Source: Rhizophlyctis rosea (lineage: Eukaryota; Chytridiomycota; Chytridiomycetes; Rhizophlyctidales; Rhizophlyctidaceae). From it: a DNA stretch of 64,000 nucleotides. This document shows, piece by piece, positions 1-12,800 of this stretch (position 1 is the stretch's first letter; each line of letters begins with the position of its first letter). The notes below the pieces were generated by a model that saw only the letters and a list, made by a program, of their open reading frames with translations, was not told the origin of the DNA and searched no databases. A program made the position numbers and the translations under genes. The stretch lies in the NCBI GenBank assembly GCA_027596075.1, contig JADGJC010000042.1, positions 2,564 to 66,563 of the forward strand, written 5' to 3'.

Positions 1-1808
1 CCCCAATTCCCTTACACAAGTCAACATCCAATTTTCATCCCCAACAGCCCGTGAATCGCACCAAAAAAAACTCAAACCCCCTCGTATTCCAATCAAGACC
101 CCCAAGAATCCGGCATAATTGTCATCCACGTAACAAAACCTATACTCACTGAGGATAAATATTCAACCTAGCCCTATTCTTCTGCGTAAACCTCCAAAGT
201 ATAAACTTCGCAGCCTTATTCCAATCCGGTCCACCTGTATCATCAAAAAACCGGCACAACACCGTCAGGACAAAGTTAACCACCCTCATCAAAAACCACG
301 CTTAAAAAACACTTTCCTCCTTCCTCGCTACCTTTATACTCCGGGTAATAATTCTCCAATGGATTCTTCAACAGTTTGTCTTTAAAAAGGTCGATTTTGT
401 TAAGGAAAAGGATGATGGATGTACGCAGGAACCATCGGCTGTTGATGACGGATTCGAAGAGGGTGAGGGATTCGGCCATGCGGTTCTGTTTTTTGAATGT
501 CAGAAGGGAAAACATTAGCAAGGTTCTCACCCTCCATGGATCAATCCCCACATACGGCATCGACCCTCCCCCAAAAAGGTAACTCCCGTGGAAAAAGAAA
601 CGGAAAAAATTCTACATACCTGTGTCGACTCCTCCAGCAGTACTTGGTCATACTCGCTCAACGCCACGCAAAATATGATGGATGTGACTGCCTCAAAGCA
701 GTGGATCCATTTTCTTCGTTCTGATCTTTGGCCTCCGACATCGAACATGCTAAAAGCAAAGAAAAGAGAGTGTGTGTGTGTGAGCACAAAGGAATGAATG
801 GTCGTCCACACACAAGACTGCCCTCCAACAACCAACAATTGCGGTCGTGTGTGTGGTTGTGAGACTGCCCTTCCCTTTTTCCCCACCCCAAACACAGAAT
901 TGAAACACCCCTCCTTCCAGCGAAAACTCACTGTATTTGCAACTGCCCCATCGTAAATCTCGTCTCCGCAATCCCCGTCGTCTTCACACGCGCTCGAAGA
1001 ATGTCCTGTTCTGAGGGGGTATAATCTGGTGATCCTATTCTTCCTATTTCCGTGAAGAAGCTACAAATGAAGGGTATTCACATTTTAGCATCATATCATT
1101 TCGCATCCACATTGTAGGGGATTTGACTTACTAGGACGCAGAATCCAGCAGATAAAACTCATTCGACCGGTTGATGGCCTTCGTGGCCGCCTCATCTCCG
1201 AAAATGGATTGTATGTCCGCAGCAATTTCTGGCGTGAGCCGAAATGATCCGTCATACCCAACCCCAATGCTCATCAGTCGTGATGCTACCGTCTGTTACA
1301 ACGAAGTCCAAAAAGCAAACGTGTCAGTTGCAAAGTGAGGTCCAAACCCCAACTACAAAAAAAACCACGATATAATGCATCGTCCCAAATCGCGCATCAA
1401 CGCATCCCCTCACCTCATTCTCCGGCTTCTCAAACGCCAATCCCAAATTACGTATTCCCATAATCAACGCCTGTATACTGTCAATGGTGTTTTTGTATAT
1501 TGTCGGCTTGAATGCCAACATCTCCTCCCGCGTGTATCCATTCTGGTGGATGATTTTCATCTGTTTCACTATCGTTGACTTCCCCGACTCCCCACCCCCT
1601 GATGACATCGAACAACGAAGAGTAAAGGGCATCAGTAAACCGTGATGGATAAGGCAGTCCGCGCCAATGCAAAATTCGAAAGATACCCACCCAACAACAG
1701 GATTTTACAATCCCGCTTAAACGCCTTCGAATCCTCCTCGATGGCTTTATCGATCGCCTGCGATTTCTGAGCCGATTCTTGCTCCTCTTTGCTCCCGCAT
1801 AAGCCCAT
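1..1808 (-). CDS. Heterotrimeric G-protein alpha subunit, Gi/Gpa1 class (3' end off window)
   Basis: GTP-binding alpha subunit that relays signals from seven-helix receptors at the inner face of the plasma membrane. The start at 1808 gives MGLCGS, a myristoylation site at Gly2 followed by a palmitoylatable Cys. In order the exons encode the P-loop [12 protein letters not shown] (about 1575-1610 plus the end of exon 1), switch [13 protein letters not shown] (about 960-1000) with its ADP-ribosylatable Arg, switch [14 protein letters not shown] (about 715-760) and the guanine-specificity motif NKID (about 390-410). At least six introns interrupt it. The last visible exon ends near 130 at a gtgagt donor after NIYPQ. 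The TCAT motif and receptor-contacting tail lie outside the window, so a pertussis-toxin-type Cys cannot be checked. Class is sure; the orthologue is not, since fungi carry several paralogues. Confidence 0.96.
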
Positions 1809-3888
1809 TTGCGCGCGTTTGGCGGATTGGAAAGAGGGCGGATTTAGATGGTTTATTCAATGATTTACGGGTGGTGCGCCTTTTGTTTGTGTGGTGATGG
1901 TTATGAGGTTTGGGGTTCGGCGCATCGCCCTGGGCGCCTGCCGGTGCTGTGCCCTAAAGGAAGGGGGGTTGAGTGACTGGAATGGAGATGAAGGTGTTTG
2001 GGTGGGTGACTTTATGAAGACATCGGGTGGTGTACCTTCTTCAAAGGTTGTTGGTCCAAACACGGCACTGCAAAGGGAGAACAGTTTGACCGGACTGATG
2101 CGGATGACGGTTCGCGCTAGCGTGGGAACGTAGGAATGACTGACGCAAGATGTTCCGAACGGAGGATAGAATAGACCGAGGACGCAGTGACAACTTGGAT
2201 ATAACGGACTGCCGACGATACGACGTTATCAGGTCTTCTCTGTTGTAGTTTAGGACAAGGTCATAGTTCGGAGGTATGCCGATGCTGCTTTCGAAATCAG
2301 GGTTGACGGTTTTTGACGGACTGAAAGTCTGGAAGAATGGGGAGGGCAATAATGGGTAGAGGACTTGCAGCTTACAGGGGCAATCGGTGTGATACAGGGT
2401 GTCTCTTTTGTGTGCGGCCGGGTGTCTCTATATGGAAGGTAGGCGAACGGGGCTACTACGAATGCTTCTATATGAATGGAGGGCAACGAACGAGGACGCC
2501 TTAGCAAGCAAGCGGGTGCAAAAGTGAGCCGTGATTTGTCACGGTAGTGTGTTTGTATTGAGTGTTGCAAGATAGTGTGAACCTGCTAGGCCACTTGGCA
2601 CACCAACATGACAGGTGTAGCAGTGAGTAGCAGTGAAGCCCCCTTTCATTCAGGATTGGAATCACTGGATTTGGATGGGATGAGCCTCATCTATCATTCT
2701 ACCTGTGTGAGTGTGTGTGATGAGTATAAGTAGTGTGTCCACAGTGTACCGGGAATATGGGTCAGAACACCCTTCCAAACCTTCCACCAGGAACAACTTG
2801 AATCCGATGAAATGGGTGATAGAAAGCCTGCTACTATCTAAGCCACCCTTTCGTCAGCCGCCCTCCTGGATCTTGTCCGCTAGTACCGCTTACCCACTCA
2901 GCCCCTTCCCACTCGGTAGCCACATTGAACACACCCACTCAATCGAGTCCAGATCACTCGCACGCTCATGGTCTTGGCGAAAAACACACATCCCCTTCTA
3001 CACCCACGTCGCCGTCAAACAATTGATAGGTTGCACTGGTTGCCATCCATTCAATAGAAGCAGTTTGCCCTCATGATTGTGATCGGTGAAAACGAACCGC
3101 GTGGCGTTCCAATTCAAACGAAGACTTGGCGCAGAAAGACGGATCCCACCCCAACTCTCCGAATAATGGGCGACGATATCCAACCAATGCTTTCACACCG
3201 CCCAATCTGTATGCGCTACGCCATCAAAGCACACCTGCAGCACCATCTTTTGCAAGTCTTAGCCATGCACGTTGACAGGAGCCCAGCGAGCCCCACCGAA
3301 GCCCCACCCCTCAACTGCGCAACCTGACTCATGCCATTTCCAAACATCATTCTATTACCCACTATCACTCGGTTTGGTCAAACTGAAAGGTCGCCCCTTC
3401 CAAATTCGCAAGCACAATTTGATGAACGGAGCAAAGGACTTTCAAGGAGATTCGGGACGCGTTGTTCTGTCACACAAGGGCTTTCTGGTCCCTTGACGGA
3501 CGCCCTTGTTAGACCCTTGCTTGCTTGCGTGGATATTAAAATAAAAAAAATGGAACGAAATGCAAAGAACAACTTCATGCTGAGGTGGACGGGAAAGCAG
3601 GTGAACCAGCAGGGCAGAGCACATCAAAGCGATCTCATAATCAACTGTGATCACAAACGTGATTGATGAACGAAGGGAACTTTTAATCACAATATCCATG
3701 AAAGAAACTGCAAACGGCCGGCAGAGGCAAACCATACAATATCAAAGCTCTTGTGTGCTTCAAAAGTGTTTTTGGGTCAGGATGTAAGCATGTTCACCTT
3801 GTTGCACCCTCAAACCAAAGTCATGACACTGGGTTTCTTGAAGAAATCCAGCTCTCAACAGTATATCAAAAATCAACGCTACCCTGTC
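1809..3888. other. Gene-poor stretch upstream of the G-alpha gene
   Basis: About 2.1 kb holding the 5' region of the leftward G-alpha gene and the 3' flank of the leftward DUF1294 gene. The open frames here are short, overlap on both strands, and show no recognisable domain or consistent codon bias. Short GT/CA-rich tracts occur (for example near 2700-2725). I see no gene I can support. Confidence 0.5.
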
Positions 3889-4464
3889 TTATCGCAACCG
3901 TCTCAAATTATGCGCCAGCGATGCCCGAAATCCAGGACTCAACCTCCACGCCGCAGCCGCTCCCGCACATAACGCAACATTCGCTCCCATCGCCACCTAG
4001 TATCAACAGCAATATCGTCAGAAAACGCGCCTTCGCCAAAGTTTCCATAAATCCTACACCAAAGTAAAAAAACACCCCAATCTCACCATATACGGCTCCT
4101 TAAAACTCTTCTTAACCGTCTTATGCCGGAAAGTCTGCATGGCCCACAACCCTCCTATCCAACCCCCCAACAATGCAGTAAACTGTAATTGCTTTTCTGG
4201 TACGCGCCATCCTTTCCGTTGTGCTTGGTTCTTGTCGTACCAGAAGAGTCCTATTGCTCCGACGTTGACGAGTGCAAAGTAGCCGGCTATTCCCAGCAGG
4301 AGGGGCTGGGGTATGGAGGTGGGTGGTGTGGGTTCGGGAGGAGGAGGAGGGGCATGGCGGGAGGTGCGGGTTGGGCGGTTGTAATTTCGGCATGAGAAAC
4401 GGGTTTTGGAGAGTAGATGGAAGGGGGTGAAAGAACGTGGAGGGAGCATTGTGGTAGCTTGCAT
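3889..4464 (-). CDS. DUF1294 family small membrane protein
   Basis: Member of the DUF1294 family, small integral membrane proteins of unknown function. From the ATG at 4464 there is a basic, Arg/Ser-rich N-terminus of about 40 residues that could be a mitochondrial presequence, then a Pro-rich linker and a hydrophobic segment. The family signature follows: WYDKNQAQRKGWRVPE, then LLGGWIGGLWAM, then FRHKTVKKSF. The frame appears to end at 4054, but a 90-base intron (donor gtgaga just after KEPYM, branch-like ctgac, acceptor ctag) joins it in phase to a last exon ending at 3889. That exon adds a second hydrophobic helix (ANVALCAGAAAAW) and a basic tail. A further upstream in-frame start exists but would overlap the divergent gene at 4739, so the shorter form is preferred. 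Confidence 0.82.
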
Positions 4465-4738
4465 GCACGTAGGTGAGAGGTGAAAGTGTAAGGGTGGTTT
4501 TTGAGAATGCAGGAAAACAGAGGTTTTGGACTTTTGAGCACGCAAATGGCTTGCGGCTGCGCCAAGCCACCTGTAACTGGAATGACCGTGTTTGGGCAAA
4601 TTGGTGGGGATGGAGGAGTTCCTGCGGTGAATCGGCGACCCGTTCTTTCCTCCTTGCGCTTCCTTACAAAAGAAGACGATACGTGCGAACTCCCCCCCAA
4701 CACCCCAACATATTTCCACAACATACAGTCCTCCAATT

Positions 4739-6017
4739 ATGAGTGCCAAAAAGCGTCCCGCCATCGACGACCCCTCCCTCCAACCCACAGTTGACCCCCT
4801 CCTTACACTCCTCGAAATCCCCCCAACAACAGACCCCGTTCCCACCGACTTTCACCAAACTCAATTCCGCAGGATAGCGGAAAGTCTTTTGAATGACTTT
4901 ACACTCGTTATAAAAGCTCCCTCCGGTGACGTCTACTACCGTTTAGTGGAAATAGAATTCTATTTGAAGGATACGATATACCATGACGACCCTTTCACGC
5001 ACGGACAACCGCAGCAGAGTACTTGTGGTGAATGGTAATACTGCAACCTACATCCTCCAAGCCAAACTATTCATCAACTGAACCGCAATTCCCCCCCACA
5101 GGTACTTCCACCGCCGCGGCAACGCCTACGTAGGCGGAACATACAAAGGCCTTGACATAACCTTTGGTCGAACATACACCTCAGCTCCCTCCCCCTATTT
5201 CCAAAACCAACCACCCCCACCCACCGCCATATTCCGGGGCGGAATTCTGATTCGAAGTATAGCTCGCATTTCATCTCTAAACTCCCCCTCTTCAACACCA
5301 CCACCAAAACAATCCATAATCGAAGGTCCATGCCGGTGTGTGGAAACCATTATGGAACATCTAGAGTGTAAGACTTTGCAAGTAAAGGATCTTGTCGATG
5401 TTCAAATGGAAGGAAACATATCCGCATTACCATCTTCCGGGTCCTTCTTGTACCTCCAACAAAACACGATGCCCGACTCTCCCACTACCACATCCACTCC
5501 CCCACCCACAAAACGCCAACGCACACTCACAACAACCGGCACCCTCTCGCCTTCATCCGCCCCTTCCCCCTCAACAACCTCAAAAGGCCTCCCAGTATAC
5601 GAAACACCCCGCATAGGCCTCTACCTCCGTCCCTCCCATGAAAACCTCTCTACCCGAATCACATACGTAACCCGCCCCTACCGCTTCCTCACAGCACCCC
5701 TGCACCTCCTCAAATCCCGTGGCATACTCGTCGCCGGCCTCTTGAAAATGATAGCCGACAGTACCCTTCCAGGCAACTCAAACCCCAAAAGTAAAGTAGA
5801 CACAATTCAGACCTTGACGGGCGTACAAGCGAAACTGGTGGAAAAGTGTTGTAAGGCGTTTGATTTGGGAGTTAAGAAGAGCGATCCGGCGAGGTTTGTT
5901 GGGGACAAGTTGGGGAGTGCTGAGCGGTGTTGTGAGTTTGTTGGGTGTGTTGAGGGGTGGGTGGTGAAAGAGAGGGAAAGGGGGGAGGAGGAGGGAGGAG
6001 AGGAGGTGGAGGAGTAG
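4739..6017 (+). CDS. Conserved protein of unknown function with GTYKGLDITFG motif
   Basis: Two exons joined across a 67-base intron (5035-5101), giving about 400 residues. The N-terminal half holds closely spaced conserved-looking blocks: EIEFYLKD, DPFTHG, CGEWYFHRRG, GGTYKGLDITFG, GGILIRSI and EGPCRCVE. A low-complexity Pro/Thr/Ser linker follows, then RIGLYLRP and RPYRFLTAP, and an acidic C-terminus. I recall similar blocks in uncharacterised plant and fungal proteins but cannot name a characterised family or reaction. The dense His, Asp, Cys and Glu residues suggest an enzymatic fold, which is inference. It is transcribed divergently from the DUF1294 gene over a promoter of about 275 bp. 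Third codon positions are C-rich in the middle of exon 2 and G/T-rich after about 5830. Confidence 0.8.
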
Positions 6018-6487
6018 AGATGGTAGAGTGCCTGATGTTAATGACATGCGCGGTTTTCTTTTTGATTGAAGCGGACGACATTTTTCAATTTTTTTTTTTT
6101 TTGTTCTTTTGGTGACATAGACGTTTGTCAGGAACATCCGTCTCTTCTCAGGCGTGGATGTCAAATAAGATCGTTGATTTCAGTGAAATGACCCCCTTGG
6201 TTGATTTGAGAACATTTCCAGGCTCATCTCTTATTTTCGGTCCATGATGGACAAAAGAAGGCGTGAGCGAAGCAGGTCTTAGCTCGCATTTTGGTCCCAT
6301 GTCACCTCGTCCGAAGCGAAATGGTCCTTTGTAGCTGACTCATGTCGGACTTGGCTTTACTGAAGTCTGCTTGAATTTTGATGCTTCACTAGGCAGAACC
6401 ACGCAGTCACTAATTGGAGGGTTGATGTGTCCTCATAACTGCGGGTCCGAAAACCCAGGGGGGTTCCGAGGTTAACTAGAAGATTGC

Positions 6488-6495
6488 TATAAATA
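6488..6495 (+). promoter_or_regulatory. TATA box candidate
   Basis: TATAAATA lies 94 bases upstream of the ATG at 6582, with a pyrimidine-rich stretch (ttttgttttcttctcaact) between them that is typical of fungal transcription start regions. It is the main reason to take the short ORF downstream seriously. Confidence 0.4.
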
Positions 6496-6581
6496 AACAC
6501 CAGCCCCCTCTCCGGATCATCTTTTGTTTTCTTCTCAACTACAAGTAGCCTTTTCCTCTCATCCACCAAGAATTCCGTACG

Positions 6582-6881
6582 ATGCCAGACCAAGACCCAC
6601 CAAAACTTGCGCCAAACGCCGACCCATCCATCCAACCCTCCGTGGAGGAAACAGAACAGCTCTCGGCCGAAGCGCGGCAGCAAGTAGACCGGAATGACAA
6701 ACACGCGATGGCGGCGATACTGAATAAGCTGATTGTTGCTGGAGCTGTTCGTTTTGATTTTGATGTGTATGTGGTTTTCATTTTTTGGGAAATTATACTA
6801 CAAGGACTGATGGTATTCCGTGACAGCAGTGCGAATGCTGAGGACGATGTTGGACGGAGGCTTGCACGGGTGCATCTTTAG
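6582..6881 (+). CDS. Small hypothetical protein
   Basis: An ATG-initiated frame of 99 codons behind a TATA box. The first 60 residues look coding: acidic, Pro/Gln-rich, then an amphipathic stretch MAAILNKLIVAGAVRFDFD. After that the frame passes through a T-rich segment with intron-like signals (gtgtatgtgg near 6763, acag near 6826), so the true product may be spliced and differ in its last 40 residues. I recognise no family. It could be a small lineage-specific gene or the 5' remnant of a decayed one, because no confident continuation is seen downstream. Confidence 0.35.
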   Translation: MPDQDPPKLAPNADPSIQPSVEETEQLSAEARQQVDRNDKHAMAAILNKLIVAGAVRFDFDVYVVFIFWEIILQGLMVFRDSSANAEDDVGRRLARVHL

Positions 6882-8152
6882 GGGCATAAACCTTCCTCAA
6901 TTCTTCTCTGTTCTCAATGCATACTTGGAAATGGGACCCTGTGAAACATCGTGTCGCCTTCAAAGTACTTCTCCACATCGATGATTTCGTTGTAACAGGA
7001 ATACGCAAGCAAGATCGTTTTAGTCATATCTGTACGGGCAATCCCGCGGCCTGTTTGAACTTCTGGGCATTGAGATGATTCTTGAAACGGACGGTTTCCT
7101 TTGCCAGCGTCCTTTGCTGCGCAATGTTTTGTGCGGTGTTTGTTGCAGTATGGATCGGGTGCCGTATAAAGTTTGGGGCCAGATGCCGGAAAGTGCGGTG
7201 AATTTCTTATATGATATCGACGCTAAGGCTTCCATGGTCTGTGGAGACATCACCTCAATACTGGCTATGCCCATCTTGAACCAAAGCTATTGAACGTTCC
7301 CTGATGGTTGATCAAAGCTCCGCATTAGGCAACCAAGTTCGAGATATCGTATAAGTTCGTCATTGTGGGCAGCGCAACCCCTAAAATGATTAGAAAACCT
7401 CAGGACGACAAGCGTACCCACGCGGTTCCAAATAGAGTTTGAGATTGCTTCGCCTTTGCTCTGTACTTTGAACTCCTTGTCGTAACCGAGCATTACGAGA
7501 AATGATGGAGGATGCTCTCGACGCTGGCCAGGAACTGGTGAAATGAAGGGATGAAAAGCGCACGGCTTTGCCATGTTGCATTGAGAGACTACATGAGGAG
7601 ACAGGCAATGTATGCTTTGCTCTGCGTATATGATGTTGATCCCACGCTGGAGTCTGCCGGGTCTCCTCAGTGAAGTCAGTGAGGGGAGTACAGTAGCACA
7701 GGGACCCCCGCGACACCCCACTCCAACCAAGTGACTGTGCCGCTCCTCCATAATTCCAGCACGCTGGTCTCGAAACACCTGCTTAATGTGAAACCTATCT
7801 ATGATTCTGATGACGGAGTCATTACCATTGGTCGAGACTCACCACATGACTGCATGTCACGAGGTGTCATTTGCGGATTGTTTCAGTCAAATGAGTTGTG
7901 GTGTGTCTTGGCCTTAGGTTAAGCTTTCCCAAGGCTTCCCATGAAAACCATTGTAAAAAGAAAATCACTTTGACGTTCACTTTTTTCCAAAGTCTGACAA
8001 TTTTCATTGCAACAGTTCTCACCTCATCTGAGTGTAAACAGCTTGTTACCAATACCCGTACACCAAATCACATAAGAGCCTAACGACGACCGCTTTTCCT
8101 CAGATTACTTCCTTCCCCTGTGCACCACATCTCACTTAAACAACCACACACA
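6882..8152. other. Stretch without a confident gene
   Basis: About 1.3 kb with several medium open frames. The longest, minus strand 7287-7778, begins at GTG rather than ATG. None shows a family motif, a plausible intron structure or a coherent codon bias. It may contain remnants of a decayed gene. Confidence 0.4.
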
Positions 8153-9484
8153 ATGCCAATCTTCGAAACCATTCCAGAACTCCTCATCCAAATCTTCGCT
8201 GAAGCGTCCGTTCCCACCCTACTTACCTGCGAGCGCGTCTGCAAACAATGGTCCGCCATCATCCGCGTCTCCTCTGTTGAACAAGTCTGGAAGTCGAAGC
8301 TTATTGTTGCTTATCCGGAGGGTTGTCTGCCGGTGCTTCGGGGTCATGAGAATTGGAGGGATGTTGCGTTGGTTTGGTTTGCTTGGTCGAGGGAGTGGGA
8401 GCCAGCGTAGGTGTTTGAGAGGGTTGAAGAGATTGGTTACGAAGAAGAGATTGAGAGGGAGGAAGGGGGTGTTGTCAGAGACGTGACATATTGTTGTCCT
8501 GCCCTTTGGCAGGACCCAGTTGACTCCATCACTCTGCTGGGTTGTATGGAAAGTGGGGAGGTGATATACACGCCGGATGCATGGCGCGAATCCCCAAACG
8601 TCTACGTTGATAACGTCTTTACCACTTCCCACCTACCTACCGGGAAGTCCAACATCGATCCCAACTTTGACTATGTGCGATCAGACGTCATTGTTCGCAG
8701 GCGTCAGAGTCCAAATGCGTCAACTCCAACCCCGGTTATTGAGGACTACACGTCCGGCACCATTGTTCTTGAACGTCCCTGCCAACGCATCATGCTGCAA
8801 CCATCCGTCTTCATCACCAACACCATCTGCGGAGGATACATTATGCAAAAGGGATCCTGTGAGCGGAGCGCATTCACACCCTGCTCAATATCCATCACGC
8901 CCTTTGACAACCCATCTAGTGGTCCAGCAATAAATGATGGCCCGGGCATTTGCTTTAACGAATGGGTAGTAGCATACCACACCATGACAACGGTCATGCC
9001 CACAATCAGTATTCGCCGCATCAGTGATTTCCAACTCCTCGGCCAATACTTCAGCTCCCCACTTGCTTGCCAAAGGCCAAACATGACTATGAACCGGTTC
9101 AACCTCTTCTTCAACACCCCCACCAGCTGGGATTGGGAAGTGCGGAGGTCAGTTTTCATCTTCAACTTCACTGCAGACCACCTGTACACCATCCAGCTTC
9201 CCGTTGCTTCCCTGCTTTTCCAACATCCTTGCGGCAACGATCTGGCCTTCATGCAAACGAGTACTAGAAGCAGCTTTGCGGTGCTTGATCCAATCAGTGG
9301 GATGTACAGGAACATGTTTGGGCCGGGAAATGAAGATGTGGCGGATTCGGATGATGGGGAACTGGAAAGCAATGAGGATCTGGAGGGGTTTGTTTGTACT
9401 ATCACGGAGTATTCTACTGATGGAAATGGAAATCGGACGGGAGTGCCCGGCGTACCGAAGTGGTATTGGCGCTGGTTGGAATGA
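8153..9484 (+). pseudogene. F-box protein gene with an in-frame TAG
   Basis: Starts at the ATG at 8153 (MPIFETIPELLIQIF), which matches the start of the paralogue at 41546. An F-box follows (LTCERVCKQWSAI), then VWKSKL and GCLPVLRG; such proteins are substrate adaptors of SCF ubiquitin ligases. The frame stops at TAG 8408-8410 after WSREWEP-A, then continues open in the same frame to 9484. Alignment to the paralogue needs no gap across the stop: exactly 22 positions separate WEP/WQP from the shared VV in both copies, and the stop sits opposite an Asp. No splice pair removes it without deleting conserved residues. The downstream half shares ESGEVIYTPD, YPTGKS-like and ISDFQLLGQ-like blocks with the paralogue. 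A recent pseudogene, recoding or a base error are all possible. Confidence 0.75.
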
Positions 9485-9858
9485 GGGGAAATGCATATTT
9501 GGCAGCAAGATCTGGGTCTGGCATTGTGATGAGGCTTCAACGGCTGTATGCAGTTAGAATGGCCATTTTGGTAGTATTCTTGCACTTTAGCGTGTAGTCA
9601 AAATCGGGTAGCAGCTGAAACAGCAGGAATCGGTTGGGCATTTGGGAAAGTCGAAGCTGTGTATTGTCGGGGAGCTGCTTGTCCATGAAATGCATATCTA
9701 ACGAAGTTTTGCACATCGAATCTGCATCTTGAAGTGGAAGTTATGGGATTGCCAACGGGGACGAAAACTCGACCAGTTGTCAAAAGTTGATATCATCAAG
9801 TAAAACGTATATGTACAGCACAACCAGTCCGGACAATGCCCAATCACCCCTCAACAAC

Positions 9859-12800
9859 TCAAACCCCAACACCAACACCCTTCTTTCCCTTCCTCCCCAT
9901 ACCCCATCCACCTCCAACAGCGACAGCGTGCACACTCCTCCCCAAACTCTTCGTTGGCACACCCCTGAACGTCCGCGCCCCTGAATCGTACTTATAGTAT
10001 GCACTGATAGCCGCAGCATCGAGCACATCAGGCCCCTGTGTCCCAGCGTACACCTTCAACGCCTGGTCCAAGACCGGGTCATAAGAGTACAGTCCGCGGA
10101 AGGTATGATTTTCCGGGTTCTTGAAGAGTATGATGAAGTGGGATTGTGGGGAGTCGGCGAGGTCCTGGTGAGGCGTGATGTGAGATTGTTGAAAAATACG
10201 GCATGGATTTCTGTCTTGAGACCGAAAGTGCAAAACGTCCCCTCTGCCAATCATACCTCCAGAACTTCTTCTTTGACTTTCTCATTTACTGCGCCCGCAA
10301 GACATACATGCACCAGAGCATTTCGTATCAGTTGGCGGTTGGACTGTTCTTTCGCAACGGGTTTGGACGGAGTAGCTTTCGTCGTCGGCGTTGCTTCGGA
10401 ATTTCGTCGGGTTGTGGAGGGTGAATTTTTCATACCTACAAGTTTTGGAGTAGTTAGCAGATTGTTATCAAGCAAACTGTCAAGGAATCCTTCCAAAATA
10501 CATACTACTCCTCCTCCTCTGACTCTCCTCCCGCCTCTCCTGCTCCCGAGATTGTACTTCCGATCGTCGCCGCGCCTTTTCTTCGAGCCTTTGGCGTTGT
10601 TCCTCCGCATATAATCTGAAACAGATTTGGACCAGCCGACAATCAGTTTGGTTCCCAATACGCCAAAAACACAACACAACCCCTCCACTAACCGTCTTCG
10701 CTCCTCCTTTTCCCTCTCTTCCTCCACTCTCCGTCTCTCAGCCATCTGTTGCTCAGCACGCCGCGTTTCTTCCATGCGTTGTAGAACTAGTTTCTTCTTG
10801 CTCTGAAAGGGGACCGTCGGTCAACTCCAATACGACTTACACATGAAACACAATGAACAAGGGAGGGAAACCAACCTGCCTCTCCGTCCTTCTTTCCTCA
10901 GGCTTCTGAACCGAATACCCACCCTTGTGCGGGCTGATCTCGGTCTTGTTCTCGCTTGTTTCCGCCATGATTTGGTGGACGGTTTCTGGAGGCCGGTCGG
11001 GACTGTCGTCGTTTTCAGAATCTGAGCTGTCGAACTTCATATTTGATACGTCTTTGTGGCGCTTGGTTGTCAACGGTTGTGGTGGGGTTATTGGTGGACG
11101 GGGTTGGGAAGCTTTTGTGGGGTGGGAGTTGACGGGTGGATTTGCATGTGGTGGGGTTGGTGATAAATTGTTTATAGTTTGTGCTGGTACGTCTTTGCTG
11201 TCACTTCGAAGCGATGGGTGCTCCGCTGCTGCAGCACAGACGTCATGGTTCATCACAAATTTCTGAGTGGTAGTGGTCGGACGAGGAGCCGCGGGAGTAA
11301 GCAGGACCTTGAAACGGGATTGCCTCCGTTTTGCACTGCTGATCCTGGTTCGCTTTGAAGATTTTGAGGTAACGGTTTCTCCCTCCTCATCCGTTTCCCA
11401 CCCGTCGTCATCAACGCTACGTTCACGCTGACCCTCCTCTTTTGTGTTCATATTGCCTGCTGTTTGGAAATCCTCCCCATCATCATGTGCAGCCGTCTCC
11501 CCTCCGATGACTGATGAGATTTCCTCCCCATTTCGATTGCCATCCTCCCACTTCTCAATCCCACCATTCAGCGTCACTTCCTTCAACATCCCATACCCCT
11601 CACCCCCAACCTCACCCACAGCAACATCCCAAATCGGCAAATCCTCAAATTCACCAGACTCTCTCCCCGCTTCTGAATCCATCAACTCACCCTCATCATC
11701 CAGGCCACCCTCCCCCCATTGCTCCTCCCCTTCCTCGGACCGCACATCCCACTCCTCTGCACAACGCTGCACACAGGTCGTAATAACATCCACCAATCCA
11801 TCTCCTTCACTCCCACGCACGTCCAACCCCACGCTCTCCACCTCCCTCCTCGATTCCCTTACAGACCTCGCCGAACTGTACCTACTATCCGCTACAACCA
11901 ATGCTTCCTCCACAACTTCCTTCTGTCTTTTCCCACTCGCCAACCCTCCGACAATACTCCCACTGGACGGTAAGTTTGGTAACGTCAACTCGTTGCTGCT
12001 ACCATTGAGGGGAACTGGGGAAAACGACTTGGTAACTTTTGCGACGCGGTCAGAGGGGTTGTGGATGGACGGTAGGGATAGGGTGGGTTTTTGGATATCG
12101 AGGCTTTGATATGGAACGGAGGGAGATGATGACGGCAGTGTGATGGTAGAAGCAACACGGTCGCGGAGTTTGTGTTTTGTGCGGGTTAGTTTGGGTGGGT
12201 CTAATGTTGGTTGGGGATGGAGTTCGGTTTCGGTGCAGGGAGTTTCGATGGGGTTTGTTTCATTTAGGGTGTGGAGATGATGGTTGGGTGATGGTTTGGT
12301 TGACGGCACCAAGGGCGTGGTAGAACTACCTTCGTTTGTAGAACCATTCAGTTTCGCCTTGGGTTGTCCGCCTGAAGCCGACACTGTCTTCTTGCGGGGC
12401 GTGACTGGTACGCTCGGGACTTCCTTGAGACCCTGCTCCATGCCGTCATACTTCTCAGCCTGAGTCACACCTTTCTTCTTGGATTTTGGAATACCGCCCT
12501 TCTTCAAAGAAGGTGTTACCTCCTCCGACTGCCGTGGCATCACCTCGGACTTCTCCAAGACGTGCACCGCTGCACCAACCTTCCCCCCCTCAGCCATCCC
12601 GCTATCCTTTGTCCGACGCATATCCGTCATTATTTCTTGCTTTCTTGTTGATTTTGATAATCGCCGTTTTTCCCGTGGTTTCAGTTCTGCTGGTGGTACA
12701 GGTTGGTCGCGGTTTGTATGAGGGCTGGTGGAGAGAGGTTTGGTGTTGTCGGCTTTGGCAGTGGTGCTTGCTCCTTCATGTTCTGAATGTCGTGGGTGAC

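Noticed and set aside
770..785. Short GT repeat in the G-alpha gene
   Set aside because: An ordinary intronic microsatellite too short to be informative.
3985..4085. Apparent frameshift or premature end at the DUF1294 C-terminus
   Set aside because: A 90-base intron with gtgaga donor and ctag acceptor joins in phase to a second hydrophobic exon, so no lesion is needed.
7287..7778. 163-codon minus-strand frame as a gene
   Set aside because: It begins at GTG, has no domain or splice structure, and other open frames overlap it.
8408..8410. TAG as a reassigned sense codon (as in some chytrid mitochondria)
   Set aside because: This is nuclear DNA, and TAG clearly ends other genes here (for example 6015-6017, 17462-17464 and 52412-52414).
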